64,000 nucleotides of DNA, from assembly GCA_020852655.1 (NCBI GenBank), contig JADZAI010000076.1, positions 52,663 through 116,662 on the forward strand. Reading direction: 5' to 3'. Shown in pieces: positions 17,879 to 25,824 of this stretch; the stretch's first letter is position 1; each line of letters begins with the position of its first letter. The DNA is from Alphaproteobacteria bacterium. GTDB taxonomy: Bacteria > Pseudomonadota > Alphaproteobacteria > Micropepsales > Micropepsaceae. Below the pieces are notes generated by a model. That model made no database searches. It had not been told where the DNA came from and saw only the letters and a list, made by a program, of their open reading frames with translations. The translations under genes were made by a program, and so were the position numbers.

Positions 17879-19675
17879 ATGGGTTTTCTCGATACGCTCC
17901 GGCGTGAGGTCGGCTATCTCCGCACCGGCATGCGCATCAACGCGCGGGTCAAGGGCCTCGGGCCGGAAACCCCGCGCACCACCGCCGACCTTCTCGAGGA
18001 ATGGGTCCGCAAGACGCCGGATGCGCCGGCGATCTTCTTCGAGGACCGTGTCGTCACCTGGAAGGATCTCGACCAGGGCGCCGCCCGCTATGCGCGCTGG
18101 GCGATGGACCGCGGGATCGGCAAGGGCGATGCGGTCGCCATCCTCATGGAGAACCGGCCCGAATACATCATGGCCTGGTTCGGCCTGCACAAGATCGGCG
18201 CGGTCGGAGCGCTCATCAACACCAACCTGACCGCCCTGCCCCTGGTGCATTCGCTGGGCATCTCCGGGGCCCGCCATCTGGTGCTGGGCGCCGAGCTCGC
18301 CGGCCACTACGCGAGCGCCGCGGACCGCCTGGAATCGCCGCTCACCGCATGGTCGACCGGCGGCGCAGCGCCCGGCACCGAGGATCTCGACGCAGCGCTC
18401 GCCGAGAAGAGCCCGGCCCCCATTCCGCGCACCTTCCGCGACGGCCTGACCGCCGGCGACAAGGCGCTCTACGTCTACACCTCCGGCACGACCGGCATGC
18501 CCAAGGCCGCCAATATCAGCCACCTGCGCATGCAGATGATGATGCACGCCTTCGGCGGCGCCGCGAACACGACCTCGGCCGACATCATGTATAACGTCCT
18601 GCCGCTGTATCATTCGGCCGGCGGGATCGCGGCGCTCGGCGTCTTCACCAATGGCGGCGCGCTCGCGCTGCGGCGCAGATTCTCCACCACGCATTTCTGG
18701 GAAGACTGCGTCCGCTACAAGGCGACGCTGTTCCAGTATATCGGCGAACTCTGCCGCTATCTGCTGAACGCCCCGCCCGGCCCGTCGGACACTGCGCATG
18801 TGCTGCGCCTCATCGTCGGCAACGGCCTCAGGCCCGAAATCTGGCAGGCTTTCCAGGACCGCTTCCGCATTCCGCGCATCCTCGAATTCTACGGCGCGAC
18901 CGAAGGCAACGTCGCGCTGCTGAATTTCAGCGGCAAGCCCGGCGCGGTCGGCCGCATCCCCGGCTACATGAAGAAGCGCATGCCGGTGCGGCTGGTGAAG
19001 TTCGACGTCGAGAACGAACAGCCCGTGCGCGACCCGGCAACCGGCTTCTGCATCGAATGCGGCGTCAACGAGGCCGGCGAGGCGATCGGCCGGATCGACC
19101 CCGCCGATCCGCGCTCGCGCTTCGACGGCTATTCGAAGAGTTCGGAGACCGAGAAGAAGCTGCTGCGCGACGTCTTCCAGAAGGGCGACGTCTATTTCCG
19201 CACCGGCGACCTTCTGAAGCAGGACGCGGAAGGCTTCTTCTATTTCATCGACCGCATCGGCGACACCTTCCGCTGGAAGGGCGAGAATGTCGCCACCTCC
19301 GAAGTCGCCGAGGTGCTCTCCGTCTATCCCGGTGTCCGGGAGGCCAATGTCTACGGCGTCAAGGTCGGCGCCCTCGAGGGCCGCGCCGGCATGGCCGCCG
19401 TCGTCGCCGGCCCGGACTTCGACCTCGCCGGCCTCACCGCCCATCTGGAGAAGCAATTGCCCGGCTATGCGCGGCCGCTCTTCCTGCGCTGTCTTCAGGG
19501 CGAGATGGAGATCACCGGAACCTTCAAGCATCGCAAGGTGGAACTGGTGAAGGAGGGCTTCGACCCCTCCCTGGTCCACGACCCGCTCTACTGGTTCGAC
19601 GCCGGGGCGAAGACCTATCGCCCGCTCGATCCCGACACCTATCTGAAGCTCGCCTCGGGCGAAGTGAAGCTCTGA
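17879..19675 (+). CDS. Long-chain-acyl-CoA synthetase (FATP/FadD-like)
   Basis: A 598-residue ANL-superfamily enzyme that activates fatty acids with ATP and CoA. The P-loop-like motif YTSGTTGMPKAAN, the EFYGATEGN adenine-binding motif and YFRTGDLLKQD with the hinge DRIGDTFRWKGENV are all intact. Start ATG 17879 is preceded by CAGGA; the track ORF runs through the terminator. Resembles the FATP-type long-chain synthetases rather than classic FadD. It would supply acyl-CoAs to the many CoA-dependent enzymes in this window. Confidence 0.93.
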   Translation: MGFLDTLRREVGYLRTGMRINARVKGLGPETPRTTADLLEEWVRKTPDAPAIFFEDRVVTWKDLDQGAARYARWAMDRGIGKGDAVAILMENRPEYIMAWFGLHKIGAVGALINTNLTALPLVHSLGISGARHLVLGAELAGHYASAADRLESPLTAWSTGGAAPGTEDLDAALAEKSPAPIPRTFRDGLTAGDKALYVYTSGTTGMPKAANISHLRMQMMMHAFGGAANTTSADIMYNVLPLYHSAGGIAALGVFTNGGALALRRRFSTTHFWEDCVRYKATLFQYIGELCRYLLNAPPGPSDTAHVLRLIVGNGLRPEIWQAFQDRFRIPRILEFYGATEGNVALLNFSGKPGAVGRIPGYMKKRMPVRLVKFDVENEQPVRDPATGFCIECGVNEAGEAIGRIDPADPRSRFDGYSKSSETEKKLLRDVFQKGDVYFRTGDLLKQDAEGFFYFIDRIGDTFRWKGENVATSEVAEVLSVYPGVREANVYGVKVGALEGRAGMAAVVAGPDFDLAGLTAHLEKQLPGYARPLFLRCLQGEMEITGTFKHRKVELVKEGFDPSLVHDPLYWFDAGAKTYRPLDPDTYLKLASGEVKL

Positions 19676-19746
19676 CGGGGCACAGCCGGGGGCTGGCATT
19701 CGCCGCCATCCTGCGCGACCTTCGCCCGTCGCCAGGGAGGCACGTC

Positions 19747-20691
19747 ATGGATTTCCGCAAGCTCGGGCCCTCGGGCCTTTCGATCGCGCCGCTCGTCCTG
19801 GGCGGCAACGTGTTCGGCTGGACGGCGGACAGGGACACCTCCTTCGCCATCCTCGACGCCTTCCTCGACGCCGGCTTCAACGCCATCGACACCGCCGACG
19901 TCTATTCGCGCTTCATACCCGGCAATCAGGGCGGCGAGTCCGAGACCATCCTCGGCGAATGGATGAAGGCCCGCGGCAACCGCGCCCGGGTCGTGCTCAT
20001 CACCAAGGTCGGCATGGACATGGGCGAGGGCAGGAAGGGCTTGAAGCCCGCCTATATCGCCCGGGCGGTCGAGGATTCGCTGCGCCGCCTCCAGAGCGAC
20101 TATATCGACCTCTACCTCTCCCACGCGCCCGATCCCGAGACGCCCATCGCCGAGACGCTGGGCGCCTACCAGGCGCTGATCGTCCAAGGCAAGATCCGCG
20201 CGGCCGGCGGCTCGAACTACGATGCGCCGGGCCTGAAGGCGGCGCTGGAGGCCGGCGACGGCAAGACCGCGGCGCGCTACACGGTCCTTCAGCCGCATTA
20301 CAATCTCGTCGAACGCAAGAGCTACGAAGGCGCTCTCGAAGATTTCTGCGCCGCCGAAGGTCTCGGCGTCATTCCGTATTTCGCGCTGGCGAGCGGCTTC
20401 CTCACCGGCAAATACCGCTCCGAGGCCGACCTCAAGAAGAGCATGCGCGGCGGCGGCATGAAGCGGCTGCTGGATGATCGCGGCTTCGCCATCCTCGCCG
20501 CGCTCGACGCCGTGTCGTCGCGCCATGCCGCGACCCCGGCCCAGATCGCACTCGCCTGGCTGATGGCGCGGCCCAGCGTCACCGCCCCGATCGCCAGCGC
20601 CACCAGCCTCGCCCAGCTCCACGACATCGTGAAGTCCGCCGCCCTGAAGCTGACCGCCGAAGACCTACGCGACCTCGACGCTACGGCGTAG
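19747..20691 (+). CDS. Aldo/keto reductase
   Basis: A 314-residue TIM-barrel NADPH oxidoreductase starting MDFRKLGPSGLSIAPLVLGG. The catalytic tetrad is visible: Asp and Tyr in DTADVYS, Lys in LITKVG, His in LYLSHAPD. The cofactor region near the C-terminus reads TAPIASATSLAQL. It resembles the YajO/Tas-like group of aldo/keto reductases. RBS GGGAGG precedes ATG 19747. Substrate unknown. Converges with the HxlR regulator gene, overlapping it by 11 bp. Confidence 0.92.
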   Translation: MDFRKLGPSGLSIAPLVLGGNVFGWTADRDTSFAILDAFLDAGFNAIDTADVYSRFIPGNQGGESETILGEWMKARGNRARVVLITKVGMDMGEGRKGLKPAYIARAVEDSLRRLQSDYIDLYLSHAPDPETPIAETLGAYQALIVQGKIRAAGGSNYDAPGLKAALEAGDGKTAARYTVLQPHYNLVERKSYEGALEDFCAAEGLGVIPYFALASGFLTGKYRSEADLKKSMRGGGMKRLLDDRGFAILAALDAVSSRHAATPAQIALAWLMARPSVTAPIASATSLAQLHDIVKSAALKLTAEDLRDLDATA

Positions 20692-21148
20692 GCGCCGCTC
20701 CCGGACCGGGCCGCACCTCGACGTCCCGCGCGCCGACCGGCGCCCGGCATTCCGAACACACCTGAACCGGATCGAAGTCGCAGCCGCACGCCTTGTGCCG
20801 GTGCAGCAGGGGGCGGCCGGCGCCTTCCGCCATATGCGTGTCGCCCCAATGGACCAGCGCCATCAGCACCGGATGCAGCGCCCTGCCCTTCGCCGTCAGG
20901 CGGTATTCGTGGCGCACCGGCCGCTGCTGATACGGCACCGCGTCGAGGATGCCCTCCGCCACCAGCTTCTTCAGCCGCGCCGCGAGGATCGGCCGCGTCA
21001 CCCCGATCCGCTCCTGGAAGGCGTCGAACCGTCGCACGCCCAGGAAACAGTCGCGCAGCACCAGCAGCGTCCAGCGGTCGCCGATGACCGAAACCGTCCG
21101 CGCCACCGAACACGCCTCCCCCCCGATCGCACCCCACCGCATTCGCAA
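20681..21148 (-). CDS. HxlR-family transcriptional regulator with Cys-rich tail
   Basis: A 155-residue winged-helix protein. CSVARTVSVIGDRWTLLVLRD is the conserved start of HxlR domains, followed by FQERIGVTRPILAARLKKLV (recognition helix). The C-terminus holds CGC and CSEC Cys pairs with flanking His, which could bind zinc. It faces the SDR/isomerase pair across 66 bp and is probably its local regulator. HxlR proteins usually respond to electrophiles or aldehydes. Confidence 0.9.
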   Translation of the reverse strand: MRMRWGAIGGEACSVARTVSVIGDRWTLLVLRDCFLGVRRFDAFQERIGVTRPILAARLKKLVAEGILDAVPYQQRPVRHEYRLTAKGRALHPVLMALVHWGDTHMAEGAGRPLLHRHKACGCDFDPVQVCSECRAPVGARDVEVRPGPGAAPTP

Positions 21149-21214
21149 TCACCTTGCCTTTGCCGTCATCTTATGTGAGTTTCGTTTTTGAACGCAATAG
21201 CGCGAGGCCCGCCC

Positions 21215-21958
21215 ATGCAGCCCCGGAACGCGAGCTGCGCCGTCATCGGCGCGGGCGATTTCATCGGCGCCGCGATCGCCCGCCGCTTCGCCGCCGGGGG
21301 CTTCCTCACCTTCGCCGGCCGCCGCAACGGCGAGAAGCTCCTACCCCTGAAGGCCGAGATCGAAGCCCAGGGCGGCCGCCTCGAAGCCCGCACCCTCGAC
21401 GCCCGCAGCGAAGAGGCGATCGCCGCGTTCCTCAAGGAGGCCGACGATGCCGCCCCGCTCGAGGTTTGCATCTTCAATGTCGGCGCCAATGTCCGCTTCC
21501 CCCTCACCGAGACGCCCGAGCGGGTCTTCCGGAAGGTCTGGGAGATGGCCTGCTATGCCGGCTTCCTTTCGGGACGCGAGGCCGCGAAGGCGATGCTCGC
21601 CCATGGCCGCGGCACCATCATCTTCACCGGCGCCACCGCCTCGGTCCGCGGCGGTTCGGGCTATGCCGCCTTCGCCGCCGCCAAGGCGGGCCTTCGCGCC
21701 GTCGCGCAGTCCATGGCCCGCGAACTCGGCCCGAAGAATATCCACGTCGCCCATCTCATCGTCGATGCCGGCGTCGACACCGATTTCGTCCGCGGACGGA
21801 TAGCCGAGGCGCGCGGCGCCGAGGCCGCGGCCGGCATCCCGCCCGACACGCTCATGAATCCCGCCTCGATCGCCGAGACCTACTGGATGCTGCACAGCCA
21901 GAAGCGCGACGCGTGGACGCACGAACTCGACCTCCGGCCCTATGGAGAGACCTGGTGA
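21215..21958 (+). CDS. SDR-family protein with Phe in place of the catalytic Tyr
   Basis: A 247-residue Rossmann-fold short-chain dehydrogenase. The start chosen is ATG 21215; TTG 21188 is possible. The cofactor loop reads GAGDFIG, differing from GxxxGxG. At the YxxxK site the sequence is FAAAK (Phe about 153, Lys 157), so the usual proton-donating Tyr is absent; this variant occurs in an SDR clade with the ARELGPKNIHVAHL tail. Activity may be reduced or different. Its stop overlaps the next gene as GTGA. Confidence 0.85.
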   Translation: MQPRNASCAVIGAGDFIGAAIARRFAAGGFLTFAGRRNGEKLLPLKAEIEAQGGRLEARTLDARSEEAIAAFLKEADDAAPLEVCIFNVGANVRFPLTETPERVFRKVWEMACYAGFLSGREAAKAMLAHGRGTIIFTGATASVRGGSGYAAFAAAKAGLRAVAQSMARELGPKNIHVAHLIVDAGVDTDFVRGRIAEARGAEAAAGIPPDTLMNPASIAETYWMLHSQKRDAWTHELDLRPYGETW

Positions 21959-22602
21959 ACAAGAATCCTGAATTCCATTTCGACTTCGGCAGCCCGAACG
22001 CCTATCTCGTCCACAAGGTCATCCCGGAGATCGAGCTGCGCACCGGCGCGGCCTTCACCTATGTCCCCGTGCTGCTCGGCGGCATCTTCAAGGCGACCAA
22101 CAACAAGCCGCCGATGGTCGCCTTCGCCGAGGTGAAGCCGAAGACCGCCTATATCCGCCTCGAGATCCAGCGCTTCGTGAAGAAGCACGGCCTCGACAAA
22201 TTCGCCTTCAACCCGAACTTCCCAGTCAACACGCTCCAGATCATGCGCGGCGTCGTCGCCGCCGAAATGGAGGGCGTCTTCATGCCCTATGTCGAAGCGA
22301 TGTTCGCCGGCATGTGGGAGACCGGCAGGAAGCTCGACGACCCCGCCGTCATCGCCGAAATCCTCGCTGCCGCCGGGCTCGACGCGCAGAAACTGATGGC
22401 CCGCGCCCAGGACCCCGACGTCAAGGCCAAGCTGGTCGCCAACACGGAGGCGACCGTCGCCCGCGGCACCTTCGGCATCCCCACCTTCTTCGTCGGCACC
22501 GAAATCTTCTTCGGCAAGGACACCCTCCGCGACCTCGAAGACGAAATCACCCACCAGCAACAGGCCGCCGCGGAGCAGGAGCCCGTCAGGGAATTTCCTT
22601 AG
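21955..22602 (+). CDS. 2-hydroxychromene-2-carboxylate isomerase-like DsbA-family protein
   Basis: A 215-residue GST-kappa/DsbA-fold protein starting at GTG 21955. FDFGSPNAYL contains the Ser typical of HCCA isomerases, and GTFGIPTFFVGTEIFFGKD is the conserved cis-Pro and closing region. HCCA isomerase interconverts hydroxychromene carboxylate and the benzalpyruvate in naphthalene-type pathways using glutathione; homologs in other contexts have unknown roles. Coupled to the SDR gene, so the two probably act in one pathway. Confidence 0.88.
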   Translation: MNKNPEFHFDFGSPNAYLVHKVIPEIELRTGAAFTYVPVLLGGIFKATNNKPPMVAFAEVKPKTAYIRLEIQRFVKKHGLDKFAFNPNFPVNTLQIMRGVVAAEMEGVFMPYVEAMFAGMWETGRKLDDPAVIAEILAAAGLDAQKLMARAQDPDVKAKLVANTEATVARGTFGIPTFFVGTEIFFGKDTLRDLEDEITHQQQAAAEQEPVREFP

Positions 22603-22628
22603 CTCACCGTGTTGTCATCACGATTGGT

Positions 22629-22699
22629 ATGGTGAGGTGCGACCCCGGATTTGATCTGACTTGATCCGGGGGAGCCTCGAACCACGCACGATGTCGCAG
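22629..22699 (+). repeat. Dispersed palindromic repeat, family A, copy 1
   Basis: ATGGTGAGGTGCGACCCCGG starts the unit and CCTCGAACCACGCACGATGT ends it. The centre has a duplicated CTTGATC segment compared with other copies. First of two direct copies upstream of the GIY-YIG gene. Confidence 0.85.
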
Positions 22700-22731
22700 C
22701 CTCTTGCTCACGATGTGCGCACCATCTTGCC

Positions 22732-22793
22732 ATGGTGAGGTTGCGACCCCGGACTTGATCCGGGGGAGCCTCGAACCACGCACGCTGTTGCAG
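22732..22793 (+). repeat. Dispersed palindromic repeat, family A, copy 2
   Basis: Same flanks as copy 1 around the central hairpin CCCCGGA-CTTGA-TCCGGGG. A linker CTCTTGCTCACGATGTG, itself found again downstream of the GIY-YIG gene, joins it to copy 1. Confidence 0.85.
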
Positions 22794-22853
22794 CCGGTCC
22801 AAGGCAGAGGCAACAACCTTGACCTGGCCCCGGAACACCCCATCCCTTACGCG

Positions 22854-23171
22854 ATGATCAACGGCGCCTGGGTCCATATTCTGCTCTGTGCAGACGGCAG
22901 CTACTATGTAGGCTCGACCACCCAGGATCCGGACGTGCGCACCGGCCAGCACAACGACGGCACGTTTGGCGGCTACACGTCGGCGCGGCGCCCCGTGAAG
23001 CTGATCTTCCAGGAAGATTTCCCGGACATCGTCCAGGCAAAGGCCTTTGAATATCAGGTCAAGCGATGGTCGCGCGCTAAGAAGGAGGCTCTGATCCGTC
23101 GCGACTGGGATGTCTTGCAGGCGCTGTCCAGGCGACGGGCCGGGAAGTCCCGTCCGACACAGGCAAGCTGA
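22854..23171 (+). CDS. GIY-YIG nuclease domain protein
   Basis: A 105-residue stand-alone GIY-YIG endonuclease (UPF0213/YhbQ-like). Start ATG 22854 (MINGAWVHILL). The GIY part is VHILL, the YIG part SYYVGSTTQD, the catalytic Arg is in VRTGQHN, and the metal-binding Glu is in AFEYQVKRWSR. Both sides of the gene carry copies of one palindromic repeat family (two before, three after). The protein probably nicks or cuts DNA; whether it is tied to spread of the repeat is a hypothesis. Confidence 0.87.
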   Translation: MINGAWVHILLCADGSYYVGSTTQDPDVRTGQHNDGTFGGYTSARRPVKLIFQEDFPDIVQAKAFEYQVKRWSRAKKEALIRRDWDVLQALSRRRAGKSRPTQAS

Positions 23172-23190
23172 CCACCCCCCCTATCTTGCC

Positions 23191-23251
23191 ATGGTGAGGT
23201 GCGACCCCGGACTTGATCCGGGGGAGCCTCGAACCACGCACGATGTCGCAG
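23191..23251 (+). repeat. Dispersed palindromic repeat, family A, copy 3
   Basis: Nearly identical to copies 1 and 2, with the CCCCGGA/TCCGGGG hairpin, 19 bp after the GIY-YIG stop. Confidence 0.85.
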
Positions 23252-23308
23252 CCTCTTGCTCACGACGTGTTGTCGTATCCTGCCCACGATGTGTTGCACC
23301 ATCTTGCC

Positions 23309-23366
23309 ATGGTGAGGTGCGTGGTCGCGAAAGCGACCGCGCCTCGAACCACGCACGCTGTTGCAG
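23309..23366 (+). repeat. Dispersed palindromic repeat, family A, copy 4 (different hairpin)
   Basis: Flanks are conserved (ATGGTGAGGTGCG and GCCTCGAACCACGCACGCTG) but the centre is a GGTCGC-GAAA-GCGACC hairpin with a GNRA-type loop instead of CCCCGGA/TCCGGGG. Confidence 0.85.
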
Positions 23367-23370
23367 GATT

Positions 23371-23409
23371 GCGTGGTTCGAGGCTCGCCTTCGGCTCGCA
23401 CCTCACCAT
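23371..23409 (-). repeat. Dispersed palindromic repeat, family A, copy 5 (inverted, short)
   Basis: GCGTGGTTCGAGGCTCG at the left and GCACCTCACCAT at the right, inverted relative to copy 4 and 4 bp from it, so the two make a head-to-head pair like a REP doublet. Confidence 0.85.
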
Positions 23410-23435
23410 ACCAGGAAGCGGAGAGGATCCAGGCG

Positions 23436-24695
23436 CTAGATCCCCACCGCCGCCGGCCTCTTGATCATCATCGAAATCACCGCCGCGACGACACCCGCGC
23501 TGCCCGCCAGCACGAAGGCCTCCAGATAGCCGCCGAACTCGGTGTGCAGCAGCCCCGCGCCGATCGCCGCCGTCGCCGCGCCCGCCTGGTGGCCCACCGC
23601 GATCCAGCCGAACACCACCGGCCCGTCGCGATCGCCGAACGCCTCGTTCGCCAGCCGCACCGTCGGCGGCACCGTGGCGATCCAGTCGAGCCCGTAGAAC
23701 ACCGCGAAGACGTTCAACGACACCAGCGAGAAATCCGAGAACGGCAGGTAGATCAACGAGAGCCCGCGCAACGCGTAATAGGCGAACAGCAGCTTGCGCG
23801 GATCGGCGCGGTCGGTCAGCCAGCCCGATGCCGTCGTCCCGACAAGATCGAACACGCCCATCAGGGCGAGCAGCCCGCTCGCCTGGAATTCGGTGAGGCC
23901 GCGCTCGGAACACAGCGCGATCATATGCGTGCCGACGAGCCCGTTGGTCGTGACGCCGCAGACGAAGAAGCCGCCGAAGAGCAGCCAGAAGGTGCGGCTG
24001 CGCGAAGCACGCGCCAAGGCCCCGAAGGCGTGACCCAGCGCACCCGAGCCCGAGACCCGCGGCGGCGGCACATAATCCTCGTCTGCGCCATAGGGCCACT
24101 GCCCGATCGCCTCAGGTGAATCCGGCACCAGCAGCCACACCGCCGGCGCCAGCAGCAGCGTCACGCCGGAGATCGACAGCACCACCGTCTGCCAGCCGAA
24201 GGCGTTCGCCGCATAGGCCATCAGCGGCAGGAACAGCAGCGTCCCCGTCGCGGTGCTCGCTGTGAGGAGGCCGAGCATCAGCCCGCGATTCCGCACGAAC
24301 CAGCGGTTTACCACCGTCGCGCCCAGCACCGGGGCCACCGCGCCGCTGCCTATCCCTGAGAGCACGCCCCAGGTCGCGACATAGTGCCAGGGCGCCGACA
24401 TCAGCGAACTCAGCGCCGTCGCCCCGCTCATCAGCAGGAAGGCGAGGCTCACCGTGCGCCTCACGCCGAACGACTGCATCAGCGCCGCCGCGAACGGCCC
24501 GGTCAGCCCGTAGAGGAAGATGCCGATGCCCGCCGCCGCCGAGATCGCCGCGCGGTCCCAGCCGAAAGCGCGCTCCAGCGGCAGCATCAGCACGCCCGGC
24601 GCCGCCCGCAACCCCGCCGCCGTCAGCAGCGCCACGAAGATCGCGGCGGCGACCACGAACGCATAATTCTGGCCGAACGGCCGGGTCGCACGCAT
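23436..24695 (-). CDS. MFS transporter
   Basis: A 419-residue inner-membrane transporter with 12 predicted helices, start ATG 24695 (MRATRPFGQNYAFVV); the track ORF adds 31 spurious residues. WLTDRADPRKLLFAYYALRG is the conserved loop between helices 8 and 9, and the overall pattern resembles oxalate/formate or monocarboxylate MFS members (OFA-like). It probably moves an organic anion. It diverges from a small GGQPGNRNAVKTG protein gene whose promoter lies in the 139 bp between them. Confidence 0.88.
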   Translation of the reverse strand: MRATRPFGQNYAFVVAAAIFVALLTAAGLRAAPGVLMLPLERAFGWDRAAISAAAGIGIFLYGLTGPFAAALMQSFGVRRTVSLAFLLMSGATALSSLMSAPWHYVATWGVLSGIGSGAVAPVLGATVVNRWFVRNRGLMLGLLTASTATGTLLFLPLMAYAANAFGWQTVVLSISGVTLLLAPAVWLLVPDSPEAIGQWPYGADEDYVPPPRVSGSGALGHAFGALARASRSRTFWLLFGGFFVCGVTTNGLVGTHMIALCSERGLTEFQASGLLALMGVFDLVGTTASGWLTDRADPRKLLFAYYALRGLSLIYLPFSDFSLVSLNVFAVFYGLDWIATVPPTVRLANEAFGDRDGPVVFGWIAVGHQAGAATAAIGAGLLHTEFGGYLEAFVLAGSAGVVAAVISMMIKRPAAVGI

Positions 24696-24781
24696 GCGGG
24701 AAGGATCCGGAACGAAAGCTGCGCGCCCGATATGTCGCCTCGCCCGCCGCCCGGCAAGGGCAAAGCCCCATCCGTCCGGTC

Positions 24782-24809
24782 TTGACAATATTCCTTTTCA
24801 TAAGAATAT
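24782..24809 (+). promoter_or_regulatory. Sigma-70-like promoter with overlapping dyad
   Basis: TTGACA (24782-24787) is followed after 16 bp by GAATAT (24804-24809). ATATTC at 24788 and GAATAT at 24804 form an inverted repeat within the promoter. AGGAGGAAG and ATG 24835 follow, fitting expression of the small ORF downstream. Confidence 0.5.
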
Positions 24810-24834
24810 GAGCAGGGAGGAGGAAGCGGCGGGG

Positions 24835-25824
24835 ATGACGACCACGGCACCTGAGAAACGCAAGCGCGGCGGCCAGCCCGGAAACCGCAACGCGGTCAAG
24901 ACCGGCCGTCGCAGTGCCGCCGCCCGGGCCGAGCGCGCGACGATCCGCAGCTTCGTCCGCCGCGCCCGGCGCCTCTGCGCCCTCGCACGCCTCGTTGCGG
25001 CGCTCCGCGAGGCAAAAAAGCGACAAACGAATGCTCCGGCGCAGCCTCGGGCCGAAAATCGACAAACGAATACGCCCGCCCGTCCTTGCGAAAAGCGACA
25101 AACGAATGCGTCAGGGCGCGATCCGCTTGTCCATCACCCGGCGCCACAGCGGCGGCACGAAGGCGAGCAGGATGCTCCCGGCATATCCGGCGGGCAGTTC
25201 GCGCCCCTCCGCCAATGGCCGGAGCTGCTCGAACGGCACGGCGGGGCGGCGATGATGGTCGCTGTGCCGCCCCATATTGAAGATCCAGCGATTGGCGAAG
25301 CCGTTCGAGGTGTTCCAGCTATGCCGGTCGGTGAACGGCTCCCGCCGCCCGCCCGCCTCGCCCCGCATCAGCCCGTAATGCGCGATGTAGTTGAAGAGCT
25401 CCAGCACGATCACCGCGACCGCACTCTGCCCCAGGAAGAACAGCACGCCCCGCCATCCCGCGACGGCCCCGATCGCCCCATAGAGCACGGCATAAACAGC
25501 GACATCCTGCACCCCGCGATGCCGCCACCAGCGAAGCCCGCGCCGCGCCACGCGCCGGCTCTCGAAGCGCCACGCCTCGATCGCCTGCATCGCGACCGTG
25601 CGCCCGATGAACGCATAGGCGCTTTCGCCCAGCCGCGCCGTCCCCGCGTCGCGCGCCGTGCCCGCCCAGCGGTGATGGCCATAGATATGCGCCACGCGGA
25701 AATGCCGATACGTCATGCCGGTCAGCATCAGTACGCCCAGCGCGATCTCGCCGGCATGATGGCTGTGCACCATCTCGTGCGCCGTCAGCATCCCGAACAC
25801 GCCCGCCGTCACGCCCACCGATAG
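24835..25824 (+). CDS. GGQPGNRNAVKTG-motif protein; reading frame runs antisense over the alkB-like gene
   Basis: From ATG 24835, after a strong AGGAGG, the frame gives MTTTAPEKRKRGGQPGNRNA, a motif seen in small phage- or terminase-like basic proteins (GAPxGNxNAxKxG). An Arg/Ala-rich helix and three repeats of KRQTNAxA follow. The first 90 or so codons lie in otherwise unassigned DNA. The rest of the frame, up to 25824, overlaps the confident AlkB-like gene on the other strand and is probably not meaningful. Either the natural stop was lost or only the N-terminal part matters. Function unknown. Confidence 0.35.
   Translation: MTTTAPEKRKRGGQPGNRNAVKTGRRSAAARAERATIRSFVRRARRLCALARLVAALREAKKRQTNAPAQPRAENRQTNTPARPCEKRQTNASGRDPLVHHPAPQRRHEGEQDAPGISGGQFAPLRQWPELLERHGGAAMMVAVPPHIEDPAIGEAVRGVPAMPVGERLPPPARLAPHQPVMRDVVEELQHDHRDRTLPQEEQHAPPSRDGPDRPIEHGINSDILHPAMPPPAKPAPRHAPALEAPRLDRLHRDRAPDERIGAFAQPRRPRVARRARPAVMAIDMRHAEMPIRHAGQHQYAQRDLAGMMAVHHLVRRQHPEHARRHAHR
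25021..25109 (+). repeat. Three direct repeats CGACAAACGAATRC
   Basis: CGACAAACGAATGC occurs at 25021 and 25096 and CGACAAACGAATAC at 25060, each preceded by an A-rich run (AAAAAG, AAAAT, AAAAG). Spacing is 39 and 36 bp, in frame in the small ORF, ending just before the AlkB-like gene's stop. Confidence 0.8.

Noticed and set aside
17858-19699. 613-residue reverse ORF
   Set aside because: Antisense shadow of the acyl-CoA synthetase, which carries every ANL motif.
22629-23409. Repeat cluster considered as a CRISPR array
   Set aside because: Spacing is irregular, orientation mixed, units are 39-71 bp with internal hairpins, a gene lies in the middle, and there are no cas genes.
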